64,000 nucleotides of DNA from CANJBX01 sp035556735. GTDB lineage: Bacteria; Pseudomonadota; Alphaproteobacteria; Rhizobiales; Xanthobacteraceae. The notes below the pieces were generated by a model. It was not told where the DNA came from and did not search any database. It was given only the letters and a program-made list of their open reading frames with translations. Within the stretch, counting starts at the first letter, position 1, and every line of letters begins with the position of its first letter. The translations under genes were made by a program, and so were the position numbers. Of this stretch, positions 35,252-43,413 are shown piece by piece. The stretch spans positions 310,001-374,000 of the forward strand of contig DATMFF010000006.1 of assembly GCA_035556735.1 (NCBI GenBank), in the 5' to 3' direction.

Positions 35252-35611
35252 TCAGATGGCGTGCGCGAAGGTCAGCGCGCCGCCCGGCCCGGGCAGAAAC
35301 CGGCCCTTGAGCGTCTGCTGGATCGTACCGTTCACGACCGCAACCTCGACCGCGAAGCCGCAGACGTGACCGTCGTCGCCACGCACGCAGTCGCGCTTCT
35401 TGAAGCTGCGGATCTCGAACCGGTCGGTCCCGGCGGCACGCACCCGCTCCACCCCGGCGGGGCCGGCGGTCTCGGCCACGAAGGCCACGGCGTTCTGGAC
35501 GTCGGCGGCGAGCCGGCTCTGGAACGCCTCACGCATGGCGCCCTCGCTGGGCTCGACCGGCTGGTCGCCCGCGATCAAGGCAACAATCATCGGAAGCATG
35601 AACAAGCGCAT
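35252..35611 (-). CDS. Small exported protein, unknown function
   Basis: A 119-residue protein with a short hydrophobic N-terminus (RLFMLPMIVALIAGD), likely a signal peptide. The mature part has two Cys around a charged turn (FKKRDCVRGDDGHVCGFAVEV) that could pair in the periplasm, and a C-terminal beta-rich segment GTIQQTLKGRFLPGPGGALTF. I do not recognise the family. I chose the ATG at 35611, which has a GGGGGG ribosome-binding stretch about nine bases upstream; the open frame reaches further back without a better start. Confidence 0.65.
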   Translation of the reverse strand: MRLFMLPMIVALIAGDQPVEPSEGAMREAFQSRLAADVQNAVAFVAETAGPAGVERVRAAGTDRFEIRSFKKRDCVRGDDGHVCGFAVEVAVVNGTIQQTLKGRFLPGPGGALTFAHAI

Positions 35612-35828
35612 GCGGCAGTACCCCCCGAGCTGCCGCAAAGCTGCCACAGAGAGATTGCCGGCCGTTTTCCACGATCGTTGAAATTGCGCGGACGGCGTTA
35701 ACCGTGCGCCGCGCACAGGCGCGATGCGAGCGGCGCTTGAATGCCGCCGGAGGTTTCCTCACCATGCGCCGCCGTCTGCGCACGGCCCCGCCGCCGCCTC
35801 ATTCCCAAGGACATCCCAAGGACATCCC

Positions 35829-36449
35829 ATGGCTGCCAAGAAGCCTGCCAAGCCGACCAAGTCCAAGCCGACCAAGCTGACGTATCGCCTGCCCGCGCTC
35901 TCCGAGGACAGGCTCGACCCCGCCCAGCGCGCCCTGCTCGATGCCATGCGCTCGGGCCCGCGCGGCCCGCGGGTCAAGCTCGATGGACCGTTCGGCTGCT
36001 ACATGCACGCTCCCGAGATCGGCCACGCCATCCAGCAGCTCGCGGCCTATTGCCGCTTCGACACGCGCCTGGAGAAGCGGCTGTCCGAGTTCGCCATCCT
36101 GGCCATCGGCCGCATCTGGAAGGCGCAGTACGAGTTCCACGTGCACGCCACCGAGGCCGAGCGCGCGGGCGTGAAGCCGCAGACGATCAAGGACCTGCAG
36201 GCCGGCCGGACGCCCTCGAAGGCGCCCGGGGACGAGCGCGCGATCTATGACTTCGTCTCGGAGCTGCATAAAACGCGGCGCGTGTCCGACCGCACCTATG
36301 CGCGGGTGCAGAAGCTGCTCGGGGATGGCGGCATCGTGGAGCTGCTGGCGATCATGGGCTCCTACACCCTCACCTGCATGGTGCTGAACACGTTTCGCGT
36401 GCCGCTGCCGGAGGGCGCGACGCTTCCGTTCGCCGAGCCCAAGGCGTGA
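35829..36449 (+). CDS. Carboxymuconolactone decarboxylase (AhpD-like) family protein
   Basis: A 206-residue, all-helical protein. After a Lys/Pro-rich N-terminal tail (AAKKPAKPTKSKPTK), residues 15-200 follow the CMD/AhpD fold; the motif region is REFAILAIGRIW-like (LSEFAILAIGRIWKAQYEFHV in fragments) with Glu and His but no CxxC, so AhpD-type disulfide reductase activity is not expected. It is closest to the 4-carboxymuconolactone decarboxylase side of the family; substrate unknown. The start at 35829 follows two tandem ACATCCCA repeats. Confidence 0.8.
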   Translation: MAAKKPAKPTKSKPTKLTYRLPALSEDRLDPAQRALLDAMRSGPRGPRVKLDGPFGCYMHAPEIGHAIQQLAAYCRFDTRLEKRLSEFAILAIGRIWKAQYEFHVHATEAERAGVKPQTIKDLQAGRTPSKAPGDERAIYDFVSELHKTRRVSDRTYARVQKLLGDGGIVELLAIMGSYTLTCMVLNTFRVPLPEGATLPFAEPKA

Positions 36450-36495
36450 GCCGCGCCGCCTGCGCACAGGCGGCGCGGAGACCGTGCGCTCGTTG

Positions 36496-36596
36496 AGCAT
36501 GATCTTGTCCGAAAACCGGTACCCACTTTTCGGGATCATGCTCAGTTCGAGCATGATCTAGTCCGAAAACCGGTACCCACTTTTCGGGATCATGCT
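36496..36596. repeat. Two units of the GCATGATC...GATCATGC palindromic repeat
   Basis: Units at 36496-36542 and 36550-36596 are nearly identical 47-mers with centre CCGGTACCC and the same inner CCGAAAA / TTTTCGG pair as the array at 30903-31280. They are separated by CAGTTCG. They lie between the convergent carboxymuconolactone decarboxylase-like and PCu(A)C genes, and could act as a bidirectional end structure for both transcripts. The right-hand edge is fused to the TAG stop of the PCu(A)C gene. Confidence 0.93.
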
Positions 36597-37115
36597 CTAG
36601 TGGCCGTGGCTCATTCCGCCCTGGTCCATGCCGCCATGGTCCTTGCCGCCACGGTCCTTGCCGCCGGGCGATGCGCCGACCGCGACCACGGCATATTCGA
36701 CCTCGACGGTGCCCGCCTTCTCGAAGGTGAGCGTGCCCTTGACGCGCTCGTTCTCCTTGAGCGGCTGCTTGAGGTCGAGCAGCATGATGTGGAACGAGCC
36801 GGGCTTGAGCTCCACCGTCTGCCCCGGCTTGATCTCCAGCCCGTCCTTGAGCGGGCGCATGCGCATGACGCCATTGTCCATGCTCATCTCGTGGACCTCG
36901 AAGCGGCCTGAGACAGTCGAGGAACCGCCTACCAAGCGGTCGGGCGTCGTGCCGGTGTTGGTGATCTTCATGTAGCCGCCGCCGACCGAGGCTCCCTTGG
37001 GCGTTGCGCGCGCCCAGGGATGATCGATCTTGAGGCTGCCGACCTTGTAGTCGTGCGCCATGGCCGACGTGACGAGCAGCGCCAGCGCGGCGAGTGCGGT
37101 GATGGTGGTCTTCAT
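36597..37115 (-). CDS. Periplasmic copper chaperone PCu(A)C
   Basis: A 172-residue exported copper-binding protein. Signal peptide at residues 1-20 (ALAALALLVTSAMA). The cupredoxin-like domain holds the family ligands: His and Met in FEVHEMSMDNGVMRMRP and the later FHIMLLD. The C-terminal tail is an extra Gly/Lys/Asp/Met/His-rich extension (GGMDQGGMSHGH), probably a second copper site. The protein delivers Cu(I) for cytochrome oxidase assembly. It is encoded downstream of the DUF2946-like gene. Confidence 0.92.
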   Translation of the reverse strand: MKTTITALAALALLVTSAMAHDYKVGSLKIDHPWARATPKGASVGGGYMKITNTGTTPDRLVGGSSTVSGRFEVHEMSMDNGVMRMRPLKDGLEIKPGQTVELKPGSFHIMLLDLKQPLKENERVKGTLTFEKAGTVEVEYAVVAVGASPGGKDRGGKDHGGMDQGGMSHGH

Positions 37116-37244
37116 GATGGTCTCTTCCGGTGTGATGGATGATCGGCGCCGGACGGCGCCATGGCGCGCGCGGACGGGCCCGCGCGCGGGTGTTCGTCTG
37201 CTTGCCGGCGATGGCGCCGGGGCGGCCTCGCGAGGCCGCCGCAA

Positions 37245-37595
37245 TCACACCGGAGGAGCGCGCGCCCAGTGGCTGCCGCCGGCCGGCGCGCCGACGCGTG
37301 ACGGCGCGTTGGCGCAGGCCTGCGCAGCCGGCCGCGCGTCGCGCGCGGGCGCGGATACGCCCGGATCGGGGGCCACACCCGCGAAGGCATGGCAGACGCC
37401 GCCGGTGCAGCACTGGAAGGCGGCGTGCTGCCCGGACTTCGCCGGCGCATCCGGACCGGCAAGGCCCACGCAGAGCGCTACCGGGACGCCGACCGCCACC
37501 GCCGGCAGCAGCGCGGCCGTCAGCATCGCCTGCAGGGCGATGGCATAGGCCGTGAGCAGCCCGATCCAGCGGCGCGCTTGTCTTTTTGCCGGCAT
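37245..37595 (-). CDS. DUF2946-like exported/membrane protein
   Basis: A 116-residue protein with a basic start (MPAKRQARRW) and a hydrophobic segment (residues 12-46, LLTAYAIALQAMLTAALLPAVAV). The soluble part has a Cys pair in FQCCTGGVCHAFAG and another Cys in AQACANAP. The pattern resembles DUF2946 proteins, which commonly accompany copper proteins. A copper role is supported by the PCu(A)C gene 129 bases downstream on the same strand. I chose the ATG at 37595; the frame extends upstream without conservation. Confidence 0.65.
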   Translation of the reverse strand: MPAKRQARRWIGLLTAYAIALQAMLTAALLPAVAVGVPVALCVGLAGPDAPAKSGQHAAFQCCTGGVCHAFAGVAPDPGVSAPARDARPAAQACANAPSRVGAPAGGSHWARAPPV

Positions 37596-37765
37596 ATATC
37601 CTTCTACCGTGCGGGGAGAGCCAACACCAATATATCCCAACGCCGCTTTTCCATTCCCCCGAAAGGGCGGAACGCGGCAAACGCGGGCAAATGCACGCCG
37701 CCCGGTCGTCGCGGCATCCGGGGCATTGGTGATATGCTGGGTGCGAGAGGACACGCCGGACAGCC

Positions 37766-38134
37766 ATGAGCCCTCACCCGCACCCGGGCCCACCCACCGC
37801 CGCCGAGGAGCGCGGGCGCGTCGTGCCGTTCCGGCCGCGCGCGGCGCGCAAGGCCGAAGCCTTCGCCAATCTCACGGGCGATCCGGCCGTGCCCGACGTC
37901 GACGATTACCAGCGCCGCCGCCAGGAGCCGGACGATTACGGCCACCGCATGAAGATGAATGCGCTGGCCCTTGTGGTGCTGGTCGTGCTCGGCGTGGGCG
38001 GCGCGTGGATCGTCGAGACGATGGCGCAGATGCGCAGGGACCAGGACTGCGTGCTGATGGGCCGGCGCAACTGCGCGCAACTGGCGCTGCCTGCGGCGGC
38101 TCCGTCGGCAGGGTATTCGGCGCTCGCGCGATAA
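37766..38134 (+). CDS. Single-pass membrane protein, unknown function
   Basis: A 122-residue protein. A hydrophilic, Arg/Pro-rich N-terminal half (VVPFRPRAARKAEAFANLTG) precedes one membrane helix (about 63-84, ALALVVLVVLGVGGAWIVE) and a short periplasmic tail with a Cys pair (RDQDCVLMGRRNCAQL). Proteins of this shape are common in Rhizobiales. The Cys pair spacing suggests a disulfide loop. The gene is divergent from the DUF2946-like gene. Function is unknown. Confidence 0.65.
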   Translation: MSPHPHPGPPTAAEERGRVVPFRPRAARKAEAFANLTGDPAVPDVDDYQRRRQEPDDYGHRMKMNALALVVLVVLGVGGAWIVETMAQMRRDQDCVLMGRRNCAQLALPAAAPSAGYSALAR

Positions 38135-38329
38135 TCGGAGGGCTTCGTTCGCGATTTGCGGCCGGGACGCCGTCGTTTGCGGCGAAGTCCCGCTGTTTCC
38201 CGGGGTTTTCGGCACCCGCCATTGCGCTCCCCGGCCGTCTTGGTTATACGGGCCAGCCGAGCGACCGATGCTGGGGCGCCCCGCGCCGGGCGGGGGCGGG
38301 CGATCTCAATTCAGGGGTTTTTCAGACCG

Positions 38330-38611
38330 ATGTCTTCGACATTCGACACCGTCGCGAACATTATCGCGGAGACGTGCGACATCCCGCGCGAGAAGATCAA
38401 GCCGGAGAGCCACGCGATCGACGACCTTGGCATCGACAGCCTCGATTTTCTGGATATCGCCTTCGCCATCGACAAGGCGTTCGGCATCAAGCTGCCGCTC
38501 GAGCAGTGGACGCAGGAGGTCAACGACGGCAAGGCGACGACCGACCAGTACTTCGTCCTCCAGAACCTCAGCAACCGGATCGATAGTCTCGTTGCCGCCA
38601 AGGGGGCGTGA
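38330..38611 (+). CDS. acpXL: Acyl carrier protein AcpXL for very-long-chain fatty acids
   Basis: A dedicated acyl carrier protein that carries the growing 27-hydroxyoctacosanoyl-type chain for lipid A. The 93-residue protein has the phosphopantetheine Ser in DDLGIDSLDFLDIAFAID, and the sequence IIAETCDIPREKIKPESH matches rhizobial AcpXL, not the housekeeping AcpP. It is the first gene of the VLCFA operon, followed after 12 bases by fabZXL. The promoter is expected in the 195-base gap upstream. Start chosen at the ATG giving the family N-terminus MSSTFDTVANII. Confidence 0.96.
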   Translation: MSSTFDTVANIIAETCDIPREKIKPESHAIDDLGIDSLDFLDIAFAIDKAFGIKLPLEQWTQEVNDGKATTDQYFVLQNLSNRIDSLVAAKGA

Positions 38612-38623
38612 GGCTCGATCCTC

Positions 38624-39097
38624 ATGCGCCTCGAGTATTTCCAGCTCATCGATCGGATCGTCGATCTCGACCTGACACAACGCACCGTCCGCGCCACAGC
38701 GCAGGTCCCGACCGAGAGCACGATCTTCGAGGGACATTTCCCCGGCCATCCGCTGATGCCGGGCGTGCTCCTGATCGAGAGCATGGCGCAGACCTCGGGC
38801 TGGCTGGTGATCGGCCTCGTGCGCTTCGAGCGCATGCCTTTCCTCGCCGCGGTCAAGGAGGCGAAGCTGCGCTCCTTCGTGCGTCCCGGCGCGCAGCTCG
38901 AGCTCACCGCGACGCTGCTCCATGACGGCTCGGGCTATGCGGTGACCAAGGCTTCCGCCACGAGCGAGGGCAAGTCGATCTGCGACGCCGAGCTCACGCT
39001 GCGCGTGATGCCGTTCCCCAATCCGGATTTCCGCACGACCATGGAAGAGACCGCGCAGCGCATCGGCTTCCCGACGGGAGCCCTCGCCGATGGCTGA
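38624..39097 (+). CDS. fabZXL: 3-hydroxyacyl-ACP dehydratase (FabZXL)
   Basis: A 157-residue hot-dog-fold dehydratase that removes water from the 3-hydroxyacyl intermediate during VLCFA elongation on AcpXL. The active-site block is GHFPGHPLMPGVLLIESMAQ with the catalytic His and Glu. Sequence type and operon position identify it as the XL paralogue rather than the housekeeping FabZ. Its last eight bases overlap the next gene. Confidence 0.93.
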   Translation: MRLEYFQLIDRIVDLDLTQRTVRATAQVPTESTIFEGHFPGHPLMPGVLLIESMAQTSGWLVIGLVRFERMPFLAAVKEAKLRSFVRPGAQLELTATLLHDGSGYAVTKASATSEGKSICDAELTLRVMPFPNPDFRTTMEETAQRIGFPTGALADG

Positions 39098-40292
39098 GCA
39101 GCGCCGCGACGTCTGGATCACCGGCATCGGCATCGTCTCGTGCCTCGGCGAAGGGCCCGAGGCGCATTGGCACAGGCTCAACGAGGCCAAGCCGAGCGCG
39201 GACACGCAGACCTTCGCGCCCTGCGTCGTGCACCCGATCGTGGCGATCGATTTCGACAAGCAGATCCCCAAGAAGGGCGACCAGCGGCAGATGGAGCCGT
39301 GGCAGCGCATCGGCACCTATGCGGCCGGCCTCGCGCTCGAGAGCGCGGGCGCCAAGGGCAACGCCGAGCTCGCCGGGCGCATGGACATGATCATCGCCGC
39401 CGGCGGCGGCGAGCGCGACGTCGCCGTGGACAGCGCCGTGCTCTCGGGGCTGCCGAAGGCGGCGGACCGCGACAGCTTCCTCAACGAACGGCTGATGAGC
39501 GACCTGCGCCCCACCCTGTTCCTGGCGCAGCTCTCCAACCTGCTCGCCGGCAACATCTCGATCGTGCACGGCGTCACTGGCTCGTCGCGCACGTTCATGG
39601 GCGAGGAATCCGCCGGCGTCGACGCGGTGCGCATCGCGCTGGCGCGCATCCAGGCCGGGCAGAGCGATATCACCCTCGTGGGCGGCGCCCACAACGGCGA
39701 GCGCAAGGACCTGCTGATGCTCTACGAGAGCGGCGGCTACCTGCTCAAGGACGAGTTCCGTCCGGTGTGGGAGCGCGCGCCGCGCGGCGGCGGCTTCGCG
39801 CTCGCCTCGCTCGGCGCGTTCCTCGTGCTCGAGAGCCGCGAGCATGCGCTCGCGCGCGGCGCGAGCCCGGTCGCGCGGCTCTCGGCGGTGCTGGCGGACA
39901 GCTCGAAGCGCCGGCCGGGCGACGTCACCGGCACGCTCGAGCGCCTGTGGGGCAAGCTCGCCGGCGCCAATCCGATCGACGAGGCCCACGCCGCCGTCAT
40001 CTCCGGCGCGACGGGCGCCGAGCCGGCGACCTCGGAGGAGCGAAAATTTCTCGCCGCGCATCCGGGACTACCGGTGCGCGCGACCGGTACCCATATAGGA
40101 CATGGACTCGAGCCGCAGTTTTCGATGAACATCGCCCTGGCCGCGGTCGCGGCCAAGCACGGCAAGCTGTTCGCGCCGGCGGATGGCAGCGGCGTCGAAC
40201 GGGAGATGTCCGGCTCGCTGCGCCAGGCGGTCGTCACGGGTGTCGGACACTGGCGTGGCGAAGGCCTTGCGCTCGTCGAAGCGGTCGACTGA
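39090..40292 (+). CDS. fabF2XL: Ketosynthase-fold protein without the catalytic Cys (FabF2XL, likely chain-length partner)
   Basis: A 400-residue thiolase-fold protein of the ketosynthase family, second of two in the operon. Where active KASII enzymes have the nucleophile motif TACxSG, this one has ISIVHGVTGSS, placing Val near residue 162 instead of Cys. The first catalytic His motif (HGTGTP) is replaced by SGATGAEP near 305-312, and the conserved Lys by Gly; only the second His (IGHG, H338) remains. It is therefore probably inactive in condensation and pairs with FabF1XL, like the chain-length factor (KS-beta) of type II PKS systems. It overlaps fabZXL by eight bases. Confidence 0.9.
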   Translation: MAEQRRDVWITGIGIVSCLGEGPEAHWHRLNEAKPSADTQTFAPCVVHPIVAIDFDKQIPKKGDQRQMEPWQRIGTYAAGLALESAGAKGNAELAGRMDMIIAAGGGERDVAVDSAVLSGLPKAADRDSFLNERLMSDLRPTLFLAQLSNLLAGNISIVHGVTGSSRTFMGEESAGVDAVRIALARIQAGQSDITLVGGAHNGERKDLLMLYESGGYLLKDEFRPVWERAPRGGGFALASLGAFLVLESREHALARGASPVARLSAVLADSSKRRPGDVTGTLERLWGKLAGANPIDEAHAAVISGATGAEPATSEERKFLAAHPGLPVRATGTHIGHGLEPQFSMNIALAAVAAKHGKLFAPADGSGVEREMSGSLRQAVVTGVGHWRGEGLALVEAVD

Positions 40293-40304
40293 ACGGGGGA
40301 CCAC

Positions 40305-41582
40305 ATGGCAACACGCGACAAGAGCGGCCGGCCGGTCGTCGTCGTCACCGGCATGGGCGTGGTCACCTCGCTCGGGGTCGGCAAGGCCGAGAACTGGGCG
40401 AACCTGACCGCCGGCAAGTCCGGCATCCGCACGATCAAGCGCTTCCCCACCGACGGCCTCAAGACCAAGGTCGCCGGCGCCATCGATTTCGTCACGACCG
40501 AGACGCCGTCGAGCCCCGCCCGCTGCGAGCGCTTCGCCGAGATCGCCATCGAGGAGGCGATCTCCGAATCCGGCCTCGGCGGCAAGGGCAGCTTCCCCGG
40601 TCCGCTGTTCCTCGCCGTCGCCCCGATCGAGCTCGAATGGCCGCAGCGCGAGGCGCTCGCCCGCGCCTCCGGCGCCAACGACGCCGTCAGCTACGACGAC
40701 CTCATCCGCGCGGCCGGCTCCGGCCGCTTCCGCGACTTCCACGAACGCTTCGTGTTCGCCTCGGTCGGCCACCACCTCGCCGACAAGTTCGGCACGCAGG
40801 GCTCGCCGATCTCGCTGTCGACCGCCTGCGCCTCGGGCGCGAGCGCGATCCAGCTCGGCCTCGAGGCCATCCGCCGCGGCGACACCGATGCGGCGCTGTG
40901 CGTCGCCACCGACAGCTCGGTGAACCCGGAGAGCCTCATCCGCTTCTCCCTGCTCTCCGCCCTCTCCACCTCCAACGAGCCGGCCGGCGAGGCGGTCAAG
41001 CCCTTCGCCAAGAACCGCGACGGCTTCGTGATGGCGGAAGGCGCCGGCGCGCTGGTGCTCGAGAGCTACGACGCGGCCAAGGCGCGCGGCGCCCGCATCC
41101 TCGGCGTGGTGGAAGGCTGCGGCGAGCTCGCCGACTCGTTCCACCGCACGCGCTCGAGCCCGGACGGCAAGCCGATCGTCGGCTGCATCCGCAACGCCAT
41201 CGCCGACGCCGGCCTCGCGCCCGAGGATATCGACTACATCAACGCGCACGGCACCGGCACGCCCGAGAACGACAAGATGGAAGGCATGTGCGCGACGACG
41301 GTGTTCGGCGAGCGCGTGAAGTCCATCCCGATCTCCTCCAACAAGTCGATGATCGGCCACACGCTCTCGGCCGCCGGCGCGGTCGAGGCGGTGATCAGCC
41401 TGATGACGCTCGAGCATCAGCGCATCCCGCCGACCATCAACTACAAGGTCCCCGACCCGAGCATCCCGCTCGACGTGGTCCCCAACACCGCGCGTGATGC
41501 CAAGGTCACGCACGTTCTGTCCAACTCATTCGGTTTCGGCGGACAGAACGTCTCGCTGATCATGGCACGGGAGCCAGCGTGA
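40305..41582 (+). CDS. fabF1XL: 3-oxoacyl-ACP synthase (FabF1XL)
   Basis: The 425-residue condensing enzyme of the VLCFA operon. All catalytic residues are visible: Cys175 in LSTACASGAS, His315 in NAHGTGTP, Lys347 and His352 in SSNKSMIGHTLSAAG. It elongates the acyl chain on AcpXL with malonyl-ACP. It lies 12 bases after fabF2XL and shares a GTGA overlap with the SDR gene, so translation is coupled. Confidence 0.95.
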   Translation: MATRDKSGRPVVVVTGMGVVTSLGVGKAENWANLTAGKSGIRTIKRFPTDGLKTKVAGAIDFVTTETPSSPARCERFAEIAIEEAISESGLGGKGSFPGPLFLAVAPIELEWPQREALARASGANDAVSYDDLIRAAGSGRFRDFHERFVFASVGHHLADKFGTQGSPISLSTACASGASAIQLGLEAIRRGDTDAALCVATDSSVNPESLIRFSLLSALSTSNEPAGEAVKPFAKNRDGFVMAEGAGALVLESYDAAKARGARILGVVEGCGELADSFHRTRSSPDGKPIVGCIRNAIADAGLAPEDIDYINAHGTGTPENDKMEGMCATTVFGERVKSIPISSNKSMIGHTLSAAGAVEAVISLMTLEHQRIPPTINYKVPDPSIPLDVVPNTARDAKVTHVLSNSFGFGGQNVSLIMAREPA

Positions 41583-42343
41583 CCTCTTCTTCCGACAAGC
41601 GTCATATCCTCGTCACCGGCGGCGGCCGCGGACTGGGAACGGCCATCGTCCGTTCGCTCGCCGCCGCGGGCCACGACGTGACCTTCACCTATCGCTCGGC
41701 GGCGGCCGAGGCGGAGGCCCTGCTCAAGGACCTCAAGTCCGCGCACGCGGGCCAGTCCTTCGCGGCCGAGCGCGTCGACCTCTCCGACAAGGCCGCGGTC
41801 GACGCCTTCACGGCCTCGCTCAAGGACAAGACCTTCTCCGGCTTCGTGCACAACGCCGGCCAGTCCTACGACGCGCTCGCGGTGATGATGGACCAGACCA
41901 AGGCGGAAGCCGCCATGCAGGTCAACTACTGGTCCTTCACCAAGATCACCGGCACGGTCGTGCGCTCGATGATGCGCGCCAAGGACGGACGCGTCGCCGT
42001 CATCGGCTCGGTCACCGCGCTGCGCGCCAACCAGGGCAACGCCGCCTACGCGGCATCGAAGGCCGCCCTGCTCGGCTACATCCGCACGCTCGCGATCGAG
42101 ATCGCCCGCACCGGCGTGACCGTGAACTACGTCGCGCCCGGCTTCATCGACACCGAGATGCTGGCGCCCTACGCCAAGTTCCGCGAGCAGATGGAAGAGC
42201 AGATCCCGGCGCGACGTTTCTCCAAGCCGGAGGAGGTCGCGGCGGTGATCTCGTTCCTGATGTCGCCGGGCGCGTCCTACGTCACGGGGGCCGTGCTGCC
42301 GGTTGACGGCGGGCTTACGGCGGCGCTAGGCATCCATCGCTGA
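41579..42343 (+). CDS. FabG-like 3-oxoacyl-ACP reductase in the VLCFA operon
   Basis: A 254-residue classical SDR with the full active site: nucleotide loop VTGGGRGLGTAIV, NAG, Ser in VIGSVTA, and YAASK. It most likely reduces the 3-oxoacyl intermediate made by FabF1XL. The GTG start overlaps the TGA of fabF1XL. The six-gene cluster I know from Rhizobium lacks a reductase at this position, so its presence makes the operon a complete elongation set. The 3-oxo substrate is inferred from context. Confidence 0.88.
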   Translation: MTSSSDKRHILVTGGGRGLGTAIVRSLAAAGHDVTFTYRSAAAEAEALLKDLKSAHAGQSFAAERVDLSDKAAVDAFTASLKDKTFSGFVHNAGQSYDALAVMMDQTKAEAAMQVNYWSFTKITGTVVRSMMRAKDGRVAVIGSVTALRANQGNAAYAASKAALLGYIRTLAIEIARTGVTVNYVAPGFIDTEMLAPYAKFREQMEEQIPARRFSKPEEVAAVISFLMSPGASYVTGAVLPVDGGLTAALGIHR

Positions 42344-42378
42344 CTTCCCGTTCCGTTCACGACCCTTCGGAGGCGCGC

Positions 42379-43401
42379 ATGCGCGCGATCACACTTGTCG
42401 CCGATCGCAAGGCTGAGATCGCCGACCTGCCCGCGCCGCCGCCGCCGGCCGCGGGCGAGGTGCAGATCCGCGTGCGCGCCGTCGGTCTCAACCACATCGA
42501 CGTGTGGGGCTATCGCGGCATGGCCTTCGCCAAGCGCAAGCTGCCGCTGGTGATCGGCGCCGAGGCCTCGGGCGAGGTCGCTGCCGTCGGCAGCGGCGTC
42601 ACCGCGTTCAAGCCGGGCGACCGCGTCGTCATGTATGGCGCGCTCACCTGCGGCCAGTGCAAGGCCTGCCGCGAAGGTCGCGACAATCTGTGCGAGAACG
42701 TCGCCGGCATCATGGGCTTCCATGTCGACGGCTTTGCGCGCGAGCTCGTCAACATGCCCGAGCGCCTCGTCATTCCGGTGCCGGCCGGCATCGGCTTCGT
42801 CGACGCCGCCTGCGCACCCATCGCCTTCTCGACCGTCGAGCACATGCTGTTCGACAATGCCAAGCTGCAGCCGGGCGAGACCGTGCTGGTGCATGCGGGC
42901 GGCTCGGGCATCGGCAGCGTCGCCATCAAGATGGCGAAGGCCATCGGCTGCACCGTGATCACCACGGTTGGCGACGACGCCAAGGCGGAGAAAGCCAAGG
43001 CGCTCGGCGCGGACCACGTGATCAACTACCGCACCGACCGTTTCGAAGGCGTCGTGCGCAAGCTCACCGCCAAGAAGGGCGTGGACGTCGTGTTCGAGCA
43101 CACCGGCGCGGACACGTTCCCCGGCTCCCTGCTCTCGCTCAAGCGCGGCGGCCGTCTCGTCACCTGCGGCGCGACTTCGGGCCCCACCGTGACGTTCAAC
43201 CTGATGCAGCTCTTCCAGCAGCAGTACAAGATCTTCGGCTCGTTCGGCGCCTCGATGAAGAACATCCGCGACAGCCTCGCCAAGATGGCGGCCGGCCTGT
43301 CGCCGGTGATCGACACGCAGGTGCCGCTCGACCAGCTCGAGCACGGCCTTGCGCGGCTCGAGAGCCGGCAGGTGTTCGGCAAGATCATCGTCACGCTCTA
43401 G
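42379..43401 (+). CDS. adhXL: Zinc-containing MDR oxidoreductase AdhXL (probable enoyl-ACP reductase)
   Basis: A 340-residue medium-chain dehydrogenase/reductase. The structural-zinc Cys cluster is visible in GALTCGQCKACREGRDNLC, and the Rossmann loop is VHAGGSGIGSVAIKMAKA. By position it is the AdhXL of rhizobial VLCFA clusters. As the cycle otherwise lacks an enoyl reductase, it probably does that step with NAD(P)H; this is inference. It follows the SDR after 35 bases. Confidence 0.9.
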   Translation: MRAITLVADRKAEIADLPAPPPPAAGEVQIRVRAVGLNHIDVWGYRGMAFAKRKLPLVIGAEASGEVAAVGSGVTAFKPGDRVVMYGALTCGQCKACREGRDNLCENVAGIMGFHVDGFARELVNMPERLVIPVPAGIGFVDAACAPIAFSTVEHMLFDNAKLQPGETVLVHAGGSGIGSVAIKMAKAIGCTVITTVGDDAKAEKAKALGADHVINYRTDRFEGVVRKLTAKKGVDVVFEHTGADTFPGSLLSLKRGGRLVTCGATSGPTVTFNLMQLFQQQYKIFGSFGASMKNIRDSLAKMAAGLSPVIDTQVPLDQLEHGLARLESRQVFGKIIVTL

Positions 43402-43413
43402 GGTCCGGAGGCG

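Noticed and set aside
39140..41497. A 785-codon plus-strand frame across the two ketosynthase genes
   Set aside because: Another frame of the fabF genes; composition is dominated by Arg and Pro and it overlaps coupled genes.
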